In this document: in pieces, positions 43,052 through 54,470 of the stretch
Layout: every line of letters begins with the position of its first letter
Numbering within the stretch: position 1 is the first letter of the stretch
Assembly (NCBI GenBank): GCA_963576565.1
Contig: OY755038.1
Span: forward strand, 64,260,908 to 64,324,907
Origin: Aspidapion aeneum
Taxonomy: Eukaryota > Arthropoda > Insecta > Coleoptera > Brentidae
Reading direction: 5' to 3'
DNA length: 64,000 nt
Position numbers and translations under genes: made by a program
Notes under the pieces: model-generated
What the model saw: only the letters and a program-made list of their open reading frames with translations
Told to the model about the DNA's origin: nothing
The model's database searches: none

Positions 43052-44359
43052 ATCCAGAGTACTGATAAGTGCCATCTTTTTTCTAGTCTTAAAAATACTC
43101 ATTATCAGTTACCTTAGGATAAATACTTTTTATTTTATTTAAAAACAAGCTAAGCAAGCAGCTACTTCAACTCAAGATAATATCTTTGTCTTCCAAAAGT
43201 TCCAAAATCTAAAAAACTTTCTAAAATTTCAATAAAAAAGCATTGAAAGCATTTCTTTTTTTAATCCAAGCCATAAGTGTAGGTTCAATTGAATCCAATA
43301 TGGCGGAACGCTTCTAGCAGTCATTTTGTTTAAATACGCTTTAGCAGTGCAGATATATTTAAGACGTACGTGACAGATATATTCTGATTTTATGCGGCAT
43401 CCCTCCGTTTGGAGTTTTAAATAGGGCAGCCATTTTTAAATTAAAATAATTTTATTTTAACAAGATTAACATATATTTATGTATATTTCATTATTATGTC
43501 ATTATCACAACGAGACCAAAGAAGATATATCAACAAGAAGCGACAAAACCTACATGACAGTAATTCAGTACTATTACACTAAGAGAAAAAGTTGTGCAAT
43601 TTACAATTATTATTATTTAAAAATGGATGATTTTCTATGACCACAGTATAGCTATATACGAGTATAATGCCCCTCCTAATTTAAAGTGAATTATTTTGTT
43701 TTTTTTAAAACAATTACACCATCAAGCAGAGTTACAAAATATTTTTCTCAGTGTAATACAACTGCATTATTGTCATTTGGTCCAAGTGTGACGTCACATT
43801 TTGCTTCCCATATAAACAATGCTTTGAGTGACAGTTTTTCGCTTCTTGGTGATATGTCTTCTTTGACGAGACATATGATACAAGGTATTTATTAGCAATT
43901 AAAAAATTTTCTTTCCATTTCCATAAGTTAGAATGTAAAACATTTTGTCCGTTTTTTTGGCTCACCCGTTATTTTAAAAATTTTCGAATAAATAAAAGTG
44001 TTCCTATCGAAGATTCCAGAATTCAAGAAAAAAACTAGTATTATTTTTATTTTCTTAGAATTTATTCTTCTAACGTTTTAGCTACTCGCATTCGATTCCA
44101 TTTGCGAAATTTTCTCGAGGAAAAAAAGATAAAACCAGCACACCTAAGCCATTACCGAAGGCCGCTGAAAGCACTAATCAATGTAAATTAGAACAAATTT
44201 CTTAAACAAGTCCGATTGAAATAGTAGAGGAAAAATCTCAACTTGGCCAAAACAGCCGAGCCGGGATCTTGTAAAAGGAAATTCGCGAAGAGATGTTGGT
44301 AGAAATGTTACGTGAGGTGAATAGGCTATGGTTTTAGAGGTTTGCTTTCCTATTCGATC
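43052..44359. other. Spacer after the hAT tandem, no gene seen
   Basis: Begins with the target duplication ATCCAGAG. The remainder is AT-rich with no convincing frame or repeat. Confidence 0.45.
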
Positions 44360-45084
44360 CATTGGCGGTTCTACGGCGGGGGTGTAAAGGGTGTAATTAC
44401 CCCCCAGAGCCCAAACAACAGAAAGGTATCCAGGCTAGTAGCTACTATACCAGACTAGAATGTGTTTCGATGCGCCGAACCCAAGGACGAGGCTTGTCTT
44501 TCTCCCAAAATTTTAAGTTAATTGCGAAAAAGCTTGGTGTATTGCAATACTGCATGGTGAATTCCAAAGCCAACAATTTACGTTAGAGCTACTTTAAAAT
44601 AAGTTGGCATATTATTTAACCATTTTGCCGAAATAATTTTTAAAGCAACCGTGACATCATTCAACAAAATTTCAACATTTTTTTTTGTATCTGCGGGAAA
44701 AATTGCAACCCTTTATAATTTATTTGAAATTTTGAGGGTGTACGATCAAAACATACGTCCGATAAGAAGGTCTAATGAAATACACAGCTTACTTTCTTAT
44801 TTTATGTGCCAGTTTAAATTTTACCTCAAGCAACATGTAATACTAGTTTAATGGCTCATTTATGCTCCTAGTATAATAATAAACGTTAGACATAATTCAT
44901 AATAGGTTTTGAACAAAATTAATTGGTAGTTATGAAAAATTTTTTCATATTATTTAAATATTTCACAAATAATACAACTTCTCCAAATTTTATAATAAAT
45001 ATTAGAAAAATTTCATAAATAAAAAAATATCAAAATTTTTAATTCAAACTAACATATTTACAAATATTAAAATTTTATGAAATG

Positions 45085-45088
<4 letters not shown>

Positions 45089-45117
<29 letters not shown>

Positions 45118-45170
45118 CTAATATATATAGATATATACTAATATATATAGATATATACTAATATATATAT

Positions 45171-45251
<81 letters not shown>

Positions 45252-45272
45252 TATATATATATATATATATAT

Positions 45273-45335
<63 letters not shown>
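45089..45335. repeat. (AT)n microsatellite with ATAGATATATACTA interruptions
   Basis: About 250 bp of almost pure AT, with an 18-bp sub-repeat (ACTAATATATATAGATAT) three times near its left end. Frames through it spell IYIYIY and are not genes. Confidence 0.95.
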
Positions 45336-45338
<3 letters not shown>

Positions 45339-45479
45339 ACTCCCCTAATTTTGTCGGCAAAGTTGAGATAATCAAACAACCTAACCTGTTAATTTTTTAC
45401 ACGGATCTTTCTAATTCTAAAGACTTTTTTATTATTATGGTGCTTTTTTCATAAAAAAAAGTTACCTTTGTATGGCATA

Positions 45480-45620
45480 TGCGCGAATCGCGGAGATTTG
45501 TTCGAACTTTATGGTGTAAACGAAAAATTGTTCGAAAACATTTTTTTTTGAACGCAGTTTTTTTTGTTCGAAAACAGTTTCTTTGAACGGAAATTTGTTC
45601 AAAAACAACTTTTTTTAATT
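45480..45620. repeat. 32-bp minisatellite block, inverted
   Basis: GTTCGAAAACA, TTTTTTTTGAACG and GTTTCTTTGAACGGAAATTTG are reverse-complement versions of the TTCGAAC unit of the hAT copies. Confidence 0.7.
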
Positions 45621-46424
45621 TTCTGCACTCCTTTTGAAAGGTCAAAGTCGATTTTCCTAACTTTTGTCAATTGATTGGCAACTTGCCCTAACCTGTCCAG
45701 ACACGCAACGATTTCGACCTCTCAAACGAAGGCCCAAGGAACTAATTTAAGGAATTTATGTACAGGGTGTCCCATAACTTAGGGGCCGTAGGCCAACAGA
45801 TGATAGAGGAGGTCATGTCTGATAAAAAAGTTTCTATAATGCATGGGTCACAACTCTTTCTTTGTCGAGATACCGAGCATCAAAGTTAGCGATTTTCTAA
45901 ACTTTTTTGATAATAACTTATAAAAAAAACGCAGTAAAAATATGAAATTAGGTAAAGTCATGTATTAGAACAAGAGCAATAAATTGAAATAAAAATTATT
46001 TTAAAAAAATTTGTCAGTCAATTTTTTTTGAAAAAACGATTTTTTTGGTATAAACTTTTATGAAAGCCATATTAAACGCAATGTTTTTTTATATTATTTG
46101 TTAATAAAAACACACAATAATAAAATATTATAGATATTTTTTAAAAGAATAAGTAAGCAAAAATTAATTAAAAAAAAAAACAATATTTTTTATGCATACT
46201 TCAACTGGTAACTTTATCAAAAAAATAAATACCACATTTTTGGATCATAATTAGCCGAGAATTCAGCTGTCTTTGACAGATTTTCTTTTTTTTTGTAAAA
46301 CCCTGTTTCCCCCACTCCTCTAACTCTAAAAATCCTATATCTTAAAAACAGATGTGTGTTGACCCCATGATATATAAACATTTTTTTATTATATTTATAT
46401 TTATATTTCAAAAAAAAATTGTTT

Positions 46425-46640
46425 CAAGAAAATGTTTTTGAACAAATCTTTGTTCGCAGAAAATGTTTTCAAACCAATTTCCGATCTAAGAAAACGTTTT
46501 TGAATAAATTTCCGTTCAAATAAAATGTTTTTGAAAAAAATTCCATTCGAAAACAAAAATGTTTTCAGACAATTTTCCGTTCAAAGAAAATCTTCTCGAA
46601 TATTTTTCCTTTTAAAAAAATGTTTTCGAACAAATTTCCT
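46425..46640. repeat. 32-bp minisatellite block, direct
   Basis: About six units with GAAAATGTTTT-GAACAAAT-TTCCGTTC words. It lies in opposite orientation to the block at 45480, giving the element a foldback shape. Confidence 0.7.
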
Positions 46641-46854
46641 CGATCTTCTGTGACCGGTTTTACTATATATGCTTGCTCTTTTCTTTGTGCGCTATTTTGG
46701 TCTTTGCTTTTTTCTGTGTGTGCTTCTTTCTTTTGCGACAATTTTTTTTTGGTTATTTACGGTCAATATTTCACCATTACCTCACACCCCCCCCCCCCAG
46801 ACTTTTGTTCCAGAACCGCCCTTGATTCTATTAGATCAGTCGAAAGTATTTGGA

Positions 46855-47640
46855 ATAAATGGATCCATGACGGATCTGATACCTTTCTAGCTAGTTTATT
46901 AGCACACCTCAAGTGAAGCAATAATAATCAGCCTTAAAACCAGTTTTTTGTAAATATCTCGGAAACAAAAGCTTCTATGAAGTTTCTGGTCTCACTTGTC
47001 AAAAAACTGTCATTAGCATTAATGGATTTTGACCAAAATCTAATCAGCTCGTTACAGTGTCGATCACTATTTTAACTGAAAATTTTATGAAAATCGGTTT
47101 AGCGGTTTATGAGCTATAGTGTTACGGACAGAAACAAAATATACACACACATACACACACAGACAGACATCATGATAATATTGCTAGGATAGGTCAAAAT
47201 ACATACAAAAAACACATTTTCGGCGTTAACTCAAAAAAATATGGGTTATTTGAATGTATTTTGACCTATCTTAACACTATCGTCGTGATGTCTGTATGTC
47301 GGTGTGTCTGTCCGTGACACAATAGCTCCTAAACCGCTGAACCAATTTTTATAAAATCTTCAGGTAAAATATTGTTCGACACTCTAACGAGCTGATTAGA
47401 TTTTGTTAAAATTCATTTATGCTAATAACAGTTATTTGACAAATAAACTTTTTAAGGGAGCATCGTATTAGTATGCAGTTTTCGAAATATAGTAAATTAC
47501 GTTTTGCTCAATGATTTCTGTCATAACCAAAAACCTTATAGGAGCTTTTGTTTCCCAGATATTTATAAAAAAACTGTTTTTAAGGTGTGCTAATAGGCTA
47601 GCTAAGAAGGTATCAGATCCATTATTTAAATTCTGATTTA
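46855..47640. repeat. 780-bp foldback of two inverted 1.4-kb-repeat fragments
   Basis: The left arm (46855-47250) begins AATGGATCCATGACGGATCT and ends GATATTGCTAGGATAGGTCA. The right arm (47255-47640) is its reverse complement, from GACCTATCTTAACACTATCG to GGTATCAGATCCATTATTT. They meet at TGGGTTATTTGAATGTATTT. Each carries the CTAAACCG-T-AACCAATTTT word. Confidence 0.75.
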
Positions 47641-49189
47641 ATTGCTATTTGGAATAGTTTTTTGAGAAAAGTTTCTGTCCCAAAATGATGTTATGTAGTG
47701 AAGAATGTATACATGGGTACATGTGTACATGTATACCATTGGGGTGCCCTGTCGACAATGTTTCTACATTGGAAGATTTTTAGTGCGACTAACCATAGAG
47801 CTACAAACCATGAACAAACGATAAATTAATGATTCAAAAAAAAATGGTGATTTCTACAATGTATTTCGAGCTGGAGTTAAGCTAAGCTTTGCAATTTGAT
47901 TTGGTAAAAATTATAAATCAAATAGGATTAGGCCCTATTTGTATTATATTTTTTGTAAATTGAATTTTCTAATATTAATACCCAAGCATAGATACTTTAA
48001 AAAATAAAAATTTATATTATTAAGGTAGGTACATACTTATTTCTTTGTTACAAATTAGTATATAAGCATTTAAAATTTTTTGTTTAGGGTAAAATAAAAT
48101 AGTATTTTATTATATTTTTTAATAAAAAAGGTATTCATACGGAAATCCCACATTTTTATGGTAGACACATAGATATTTGAAAAAGTATAAAGAAGTTTCC
48201 AACTGATTTAACTGCAAAGGCTTTGGAAATTTTAACAGAAAGAGTATTGAGTACAAAAGTCATACAGACTCTTTCTGAGTAAACTAAAACAACTATTTCA
48301 AACTAATTACTAAGTTTAAAATGTTGCAGTAGAACTTGAACAGCTCATAGGATTAAGTGTAAATCAAAACAAAAACCAAATATCTAAAATCTAACTAAAA
48401 AACTAAAAACAACATACTACGCAATCATTTATTCTCAAAGTCCAGAAAAATTCATCTCATAAACTGCCATTATCAGTTGTGACAAGAGGAGCTACATCAG
48501 TTTGTCGCAATGCATCATGTAATTTTGGCAATGCGTTTTATCTTTTTAAACAGTAATTTTACAAACTTTTTGAAGTACTTTTTTAACGGCGTTGTTTTAA
48601 AAATGGCATCAGAAAGTCTTCATAATTTCTGTCATTACCAGTTACTGTTTTTCTCGAAATTCCGCTCTGTAGATATTACGGATGGGACTGAGGATAGAAA
48701 ACAGCGTGGAATTTTATCCTTGTCGCATTTTTTCTTGACCATTTTGCTGAGAATATGTAAATACTTTAAAATATCTACTTTATAAAATATTTTGACTACT
48801 TGTCAGAAATTTTTTATTTTCTTTTATTGTCCATTTAAGCTTTGATAGACGGCTTGCAACTGCCAACTGCAATCTGGGCCAACAATGATTTTTAATGCTA
48901 TTTTTTGTCTTCTTTATAGCAGAAAAATGTAACAGGATCGCAAACGGACTTGGGGTATTGGTGGTAAACACTATAGCGGCGCCCGTTTATTGAAAAAAAT
49001 ATAAAATCCACATGTTTTTCCCGATTCTTTTGGAAAACAAGTCTTCTATTAAAATTTGTGTTTTATAGTCGTTTGTAGACAATGACATTTCCTTTTAAGC
49101 GCTGTATGTCAAAGTAAGATTTATGTTTAGGTAAAAACTTCACAGGCGTCCGTAAAATAAAGATTTTTACAAACCACCAAACTCATTAA
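47641..49189. other. AT-rich spacer, no gene supported
   Basis: A 91-codon frame at 48510-48785 has no recognised domain. On the opposite strand a run of basic and Phe residues is present without splice support. Left unassigned. Confidence 0.4.
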
Positions 49190-49475
49190 TGTGGTCAACA
49201 TCCATTAATGCTAATGACAGTTTTTTGACAATTAAAAACTTTAAAAAATGCTAACTTTTTAACGGAGCATCTCATGAATACACAGTTTTCAGAAGATAGT
49301 AGACTACATTTTGCTTAATAATTTGTGTTTTTTACAAAAACATCGTAAGAATTTATTTTCTGAAATATTTAGAAAAAACTGTTTTCAAAGCTGATATATT
49401 ATCATGGCTTCGCCTGAAGTGTGGTAATAGGCTAGCTAGGAAGCTATCAGATCCGTTATAGATCCATTTTTTTTA
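49190..49475. repeat. Fragment of the 1.4-kb repeat, inverted
   Basis: TAACTTTTTAACGGAGCATC through TAGTAGACTACATTTTGC to GGTAATAGGCTAGCTAGGAA and ATCAGATCCGTTAT is the reverse complement of the 5' part of the repeat at 10845. Confidence 0.7.
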
Positions 49476-50215
49476 CGGACGCCGCTGAATTTTTTAAAAT
49501 GAAATTAACCTTACCTTGTTATACAATATCATTTAAAAGGTAATTTTATTTTTTACAATCAACTGTAAGATACATTTTTTATAAAGAACTTAGTTGTTAG
49601 GAAAATCCTTTGAAACATGTGACAAAATTGTTTTTATTTATTTTATTTTTTAAATCAGCCTTATTTACGGACGTCGCTGGAGCATTTGTCATTAATCAAC
49701 CTCTGACTTACACATTGTTAAAAAGGGAATTTAATTTTTTACAATATAGTATACAACACATTTTTGTCAGTTGAGCTCACTTTCTGAGAAAATTGGAAAA
49801 AAGGCTGTCACGAAATTAATTTGTTGGTTTGGGCTACGGATCCCTGTGGACATTTAATCTTACCACAAATCTCACCTTGTTATACAGCGTTTAAAAGAAA
49901 ACTTCATTTTCTACAATCGACTTTCAGGACAGTTTTTGATAGAGGGCTTGGTTTTCAAGATCAACGGGTATAACCATTTTTTTGTGGTTTTTTTAATATT
50001 ATTTTACATTTTCTTAATAAACGTCTACAATAAAGGGTAAAATAATTTTTTTCCAACAAAGCTTAGTTTCTGAGAAAATTGGATAACATTTGATTGTCCA
50101 TTGTTATTGTATTTTTTTTTATTACCTCAATAAACGGACGCCACTAGGGAATTTGTCATTAATCGTACTGCAATAAAGATAATTACATATTTTGCTTAGC
50201 TTAGATTTTGAGAAT
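49470..50215. repeat. Degenerate tandem array, ~190-bp unit
   Basis: ACGGACGCCGCTG / ACGGACGTCGCTGG / ACGGATCCCTGTGG / ACGGACGCCACTAGG recur at about 49478, 49670, 49846 and 50133. Each is followed by CTTGTTATACA or CATTAATC words and TTTTTACAAT. Related GGCGCCCGTTTATT and GCGTCCGTAAAAT words at 48975 and 49147 lie in opposite orientation. It is a decayed satellite or tandem repeat. Confidence 0.6.
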
Positions 50216-51576
50216 ATTTGAAAAAAACCTAAAAATGTTAGGTTTTGGGGGGTCCGGTGGGTTTTTGCAGCTAAAATTTAAAAGCTAATATAATTTTATT
50301 TTTAGGTTAGATATACCGCATTTTTGAAGAATTTCTGCGTCATTGTGTCTTTAGGGCTTCAATTTAGTTAAATTTTTTGAAATTCGAACACGACTATATT
50401 AAAAAGGATTTAAAAAAATGGAACCGAACAGAACCGAACCGAACCATAAACTGACCCCTCAACATCCGATCGTTAATCTGTGACCTATTCTCAGCTAGAA
50501 TCTATTGTCAAACTGCGGCCCTCATATTTTGCATAGTCAACTACCTCCAGCGCCTGCACTAAAATATAGTTGTGATTTTGTCAGATGCTGGTATTTTAAC
50601 AAAGTTTTCGCCAAGTACTATTAAGGAAACTTCTTTTTAAAACGTCATTTCGGACAAACCGATAAGGATGCGTTTTATGATGCAGAAGTTTTGCGCGCCC
50701 TAAAAGCAAACTTTTGGATTTGTGATTCTAAAAGACGAAAACATTTTTCGTAAATAAGTAAGAACTTCTTGAGTCATAAAGAGGTATATTTTGTGGCCAC
50801 ATATATAAAAGTATGAATCGAATATCCGAGTGGATACTTTTCGCTGAATAAGTTTTTCGTTTTTTGCTCGCATTTTTCAGATAAACTTATGTCATTAAAT
50901 AATTGATAGAATTGATAAAAATTTTAATTGCAACCTACTTACATATAAATTAAATAAAAATTACTCAAATCAGTAAGTTTAGTATAATTAGGGTTGAGAT
51001 ACCACTTTATATCTAACATTTGTGGATACACTTTCGATTTATTGACACATATAATTTAGAACAACCTGCAAAAGAACTTGGTAATATCGAATCTCAAATT
51101 TCAGGGCGCAACAAATCAAGTGGTTTGTTAGTAAATAAGTTAAGATACAAGGTAAGTTTCAGGCAATTAGAAACATGTTTTGGAAAATATACCGTCAAAC
51201 AGGTTAAAGTAAGTCAAAAATTATGGTTTTTTCTTAATAACTTTTAGATAAATACAGTAAAAATTTACCCTTTACACTCAAAAGGAACTACATTAAGAAA
51301 AAATCCAACTTCAAATTTGGGACAAAAAATTGAAAGAGTGATTCACTTTACCCCGTAAGATGGGGTAAAGGGAATCAATCACGCCTTTAGATGTATAATT
51401 TTCTAACTTCTGAAGTTATGGTAGCAAGGCCGAACCTAGAGAAGATCGAGAAGAATCAATGCTCCCCGAGATATAATCGATAAAGTGTGTTTAAAGAGAT
51501 TTCTCAGCAATAAAAATAAGAAAAAATTGCGCAACATGAAAATGTTCCAAAATTTTAATAAAATTTTTTTATCCCC
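50216..51576. other. AT-rich spacer, no gene supported
   Basis: A segment at 51110-51170 has an acceptor-like TTTCAG, a short open stretch and a GTAAGTTT donor. It has no recognisable protein and is not called as a gene. Confidence 0.4.
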
Positions 51577-51828
51577 CTATATATTATATTTTTCTAGGTT
51601 TGGCCCTATATGATAGTGAAGTAAATCACTGAGTGTCGGTGTCTGTGTCGGTGCAATGGCGAACTTAAATCCTTTACTGGGTACCAATTGTCCGTTGGTG
51701 CTCAGATTCTTTTTTGAGATGGTCACTATAGTGCTTGGTGTTATTAAGTTTGGTCTATATTGAGTAGGTGTCTGTAGTTTCTTCAGTTTTTTGCGGTGAG
51801 TTGATCTTATCTTATTTCCTTGTTCCAC
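51577..51828 (-). pseudogene. Penelope-like N-terminal fragment
   Basis: The reverse strand encodes TIVTISKKNLSTNGQLVPSK followed by GFKFAIAPTQTPTLSDLLH, which resembles the N-terminal linker (L-KG-NF--TP) before the reverse transcriptase of Penelope-like elements. The evidence is a single motif. The fragment abuts RT pieces on the opposite strand. Confidence 0.45.
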
Positions 51829-51859
51829 GTACTGTCAATTTTACTTCGCATTGGCTTGT

Positions 51860-52110
51860 ACCCTTGTATCTTTCTCCCAAGTGTGTCGTCTGTCTGTCAC
51901 TGCGACCAATTATCAGCTACAGGGACTCAAGGACCAGACTTCTTCGAAGTTTTGTCAAAAACTCTTTTTGTCGAGGTTTTAAAAAGGATCGAATTAGATC
52001 CCGATGACAGATTTGTCAGTTTTGATGTAGAAAGTTTTTAAACTAACGTGCCAATAAATAAGTCACTCAGTATCATCAGAGACAAATTAATTGCAAACTG
52101 ATGATAAATA
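51860..52110 (+). pseudogene. Penelope-like reverse transcriptase fragment
   Basis: LRPIISYRDS (the RPIVS block) and, in a shifted frame, DDRFVSFDVESF-stop-TNVP with INKSLSIIRDKLIAN (the SFDV-SLFTNVP block carrying a catalytic Asp) lie in the expected order. At least one frameshift and a TAA break it. Orientation is opposite to the N-terminal piece at 51577, so the element was rearranged. Confidence 0.7.
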
Positions 52111-52170
52111 CCGTCAAGAATACGGTCTCTGGTGTTTAATTCTGTAAATATTTTTCCCGGTAATAAATGT

Positions 52171-52252
52171 TCACATTAATCCACGGTTAGCAGTGGTCAG
52201 TTTATATTACCTGACTTTAAACTGACACAATGGTAACCGTGGATTAATGTGA
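52171..52252. repeat. Hairpin with 34-bp arms
   Basis: TCACATTAATCCACGGTTA at 52171 is matched by TAACCGTGGATTAATGTGA ending at 52252. The pairing continues with CAGTTTA/TAAACTG, leaving a loop of about 13 bases. CCCGG words lie outside both arms. Confidence 0.85.
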
Positions 52253-52560
52253 AAATTCACTCCCGGGAGGTACTTTATAGAACAAAGCACCTGTTTTGAT
52301 TTTGGTGTTTGGTTTTTCTTGATGAACCTACAGAAATAAGCAATGTAATTCAAGGAAAAATTGACCAAAAATAAAAGCACAAGATGCTCACACAGCAAAC
52401 AAAATTAGCTATTCTAATACCTTTCGCTTCTATGGAAATAATAAAAAAGTATAATTTGTAGAAACGAGTCTTTATCCTTTGTCTCTAGCAAAAGTGCCGA
52501 AATTTTCAGAATTAAAATTGTTGATAGATTGTGTATAAAGGTATTTATATCTAATTCCTA
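52253..52560. other. Spacer, nothing recognised
   Basis: No supported gene or repeat beyond the right edge of the hairpin region. Confidence 0.4.
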
Positions 52561-52940
52561 GCTCGCATAGCAATGGCTGGAAAAGGTATTGTTTTCGACG
52601 AAAAAACATTTTTTGAGATAACGCCGAAAATTTGTTATTTGGGTTTATTGTGACCTATCTTCGCAATATCGTCGTGACGTTCCTCCGTGTATGTGTGTGT
52701 GTCTCTGTCTGTAACACTATAGCTCCTAAACTGCTGAAACAATTTTCATGAAACTTTAGGGTAAAAGAGTGTACAATACTGTAAAGAGCTAATTAATTTT
52801 GGTCAAAATCCATTCTAATGACATTCTTTTGACCGTTTAAAATTGAAAATATAATAATTTATATTATTACTAAAAACTTTTAAGGAGCTTTCGTTTCTGA
52901 GATAATTATGGATATATTAATTAAATATTCTTGTCAGAAA
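52560..52940. repeat. Fragment of the 1.4-kb repeat, inverted
   Basis: GCTGGAAAAGGTATTGTTTT and TTGAGATAACGCCGAAAAT lead to TGACCTATCTTCGCAATATC, then CTATAGCTCCTAAACTGCTG. The order and orientation match 47245-47640. The first 60 bp is shared with the hAT copies at 36995 and 40975. Confidence 0.7.
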
Positions 52941-53004
52941 TATGAGAAATGTACTTTTTGTTTGACGCTCGTAGACAATGATTGAGTAGAAACAAAACAG
53001 TTTT

Positions 53005-53130
53005 TAACGAATAGAGATACTTACTTACCGAAACTTCTTGTTTAAAATAAACAAAAAAGAAAATAAAAAAATTAAATTTTGTTTCTATGAAAAATGTACT
53101 TTATACAAATTTCTAAGAATTTCTCTTCTT
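53005..53130 (+). repeat. Penelope 3' tail copy
   Basis: GAGATACTTACTTACCGAAA, TTCTTGTTTAAAATAAAC and ATTTTGTTTCTAT match 30012-30120. No coding part is attached. Confidence 0.6.
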
Positions 53131-53609
53131 TCTCCTCTCAAATATGTTTCTCAAACTGTAACTCTACGACTATACATACAAAACCGAGACTATCCATTAA
53201 AAAGGCTTTCGAAGAAAGGATTTAGTCGTGTGTAAGTTTTATGGGAGTTCTACTATGGAAACTTTAGCCAAACGTGGCTTTCTTTAATACGGATTTAGAG
53301 GTTTATTATACATGATTATTATTTGCTGTATGAGGAATTAAATAAGAGTTTTGTACAATTTGTTTTCTATTCGCTTTATAAGTATATCGAAAATAAATTT
53401 TTAGCAATTTTTTAATCAACAATAAGCTGTTATTGTGCAATATCATTAAAATTTCTGACAATGAAATGGCGAATAGTAGTGCCGTGTTTTTTTATTGGAA
53501 AAAGCAACACCGCACAGAGGTAGAACTGTCACCAACACGCGCCAGAGATCTGTTTGTAGGTGATTATTAGCCTAGTGTCATGTCGTCAAGGATTTACTGG
53601 GTGTTTCCG
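53131..53609. other. Spacer, nothing recognised
   Basis: AT-rich, no supported feature. The 3' end of the mariner relic may reach into it. Confidence 0.4.
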
Positions 53610-54470
53610 AATATTTTAACCAAGCTCTACAGCTGGAATAAAACAGTAGATAACTTTCAGACGTTATTGTTTCTCGAAGTATTCTCAACGAAAATTAATG
53701 CACGCGCTCAAACCAGTTGTCAAAGCTGTAATTCCACGCGTTTGTTGGTACTGTCGAAATTGCATCTTGAAGGTGTCAAGTGCTTCTTCTGGCAACTGAA
53801 ACCTTTGACCACGCCGTCCATTCTTGATTTTCAAAAAAGTATAAAAATCGTTGCGACTTAAGTCGGGACTGTATGAAGAAAGGTCCAACAAAGCGACGCT
53901 TTGTTCGATAAAAAATGCAATGGTTTTTCTATCTTGGTAGATGATGATTCTTTGTTTGGAGTTCGTTTTACAATGCTCAGCGATGACTTGCGGCAAACAA
54001 ATGGTAATGTACTAATCGACAGTTCAGAGCTTCGAGAGAAATTGTTACTATATGACCTGAGACAAACGTCGAGACGATCTTTTTGGATACACTTCGAAAA
54101 CGGATGACTTTTGTTGGCTTTTCTTCATCTTGAAACACCCAAACAGGCGACTGACATTTATTTGACCCTAGCTTCTTTCGGTTCTTTGGTTAACAGATGC
54201 GGTATCCAGCGGGAAACTTATTTTCTTACCCGTAATTCTTCATGAAAAATTTTTTGAATTAAGGTTTTTGAGATCCCCAATGAGGCCTAAATCTCGCGAT
54301 ATGTCACATGTCGTTCTTCCGTGATGAGCATGCGCAGTATTTGGTGCACCCAGCCTTCGATCGTCGCTAAGGGTAGGTAATCCGTTAAGGCATTCTTGTT
54401 GAGATAATTTCCTTCGAAATTTGTAAAAAATTATAGCCCGAAAATGTTCTCGGTTTAATTCCATTTTCTG
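53610..54470 (-). pseudogene. Degraded mariner transposase
   Basis: Mariner transposase cuts and pastes its element with a D,D(34)D catalytic core. Reading leftward from 54464 the frame begins MELNREHFRAIIFYKFRRKL and SQQECLNGLPTLSDD, the mariner N-terminal helix-turn-helix. HHGRTTCDISRDLGL follows. The middle is broken by stops. The C-terminal third (53996-53685) has IIIYQDRKTIAFFIEQSVAL, then SSYSPDLSRNDFYTFLKIK and RGQRFQLPEEALDTFKMQF. The last catalytic Asp (in NDFY) and the PDL block remain, but the second motif (H-DNA) is eroded. Stops and deletions make it inactive. Terminal repeats were not resolved. Confidence 0.85.

Larger units (their letters stand above)
44360..46824. mobile_element. 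Probable hAT-type element with internal AT microsatellite
   Basis: CATTGGCGGTTCTACGG at 44360 pairs with CCAGAACCGCCCTTG at 46824. Both ends match the element at 32306-33178, and the adjacent GTAGCTACTATA and GTGCGCTATTTT words also match it. The flanks ATTCGATC and ATTCTATT agree at six of eight bases, a plausible decayed duplication. The interior holds an (AT)n tract, inverted and direct 32-bp minisatellite blocks, and an ACAGGGTGTCCCATAAC word. Confidence 0.55.

Noticed and set aside
45118..45379. Open frames encoding (IY)n peptides
   Set aside because: Produced by the (AT)n microsatellite; no stop codons occur by composition.
48510..48785. 91-codon frame as possible gene
   Set aside because: No domain, no splice or start context, and the surrounding DNA is unstructured AT-rich spacer.
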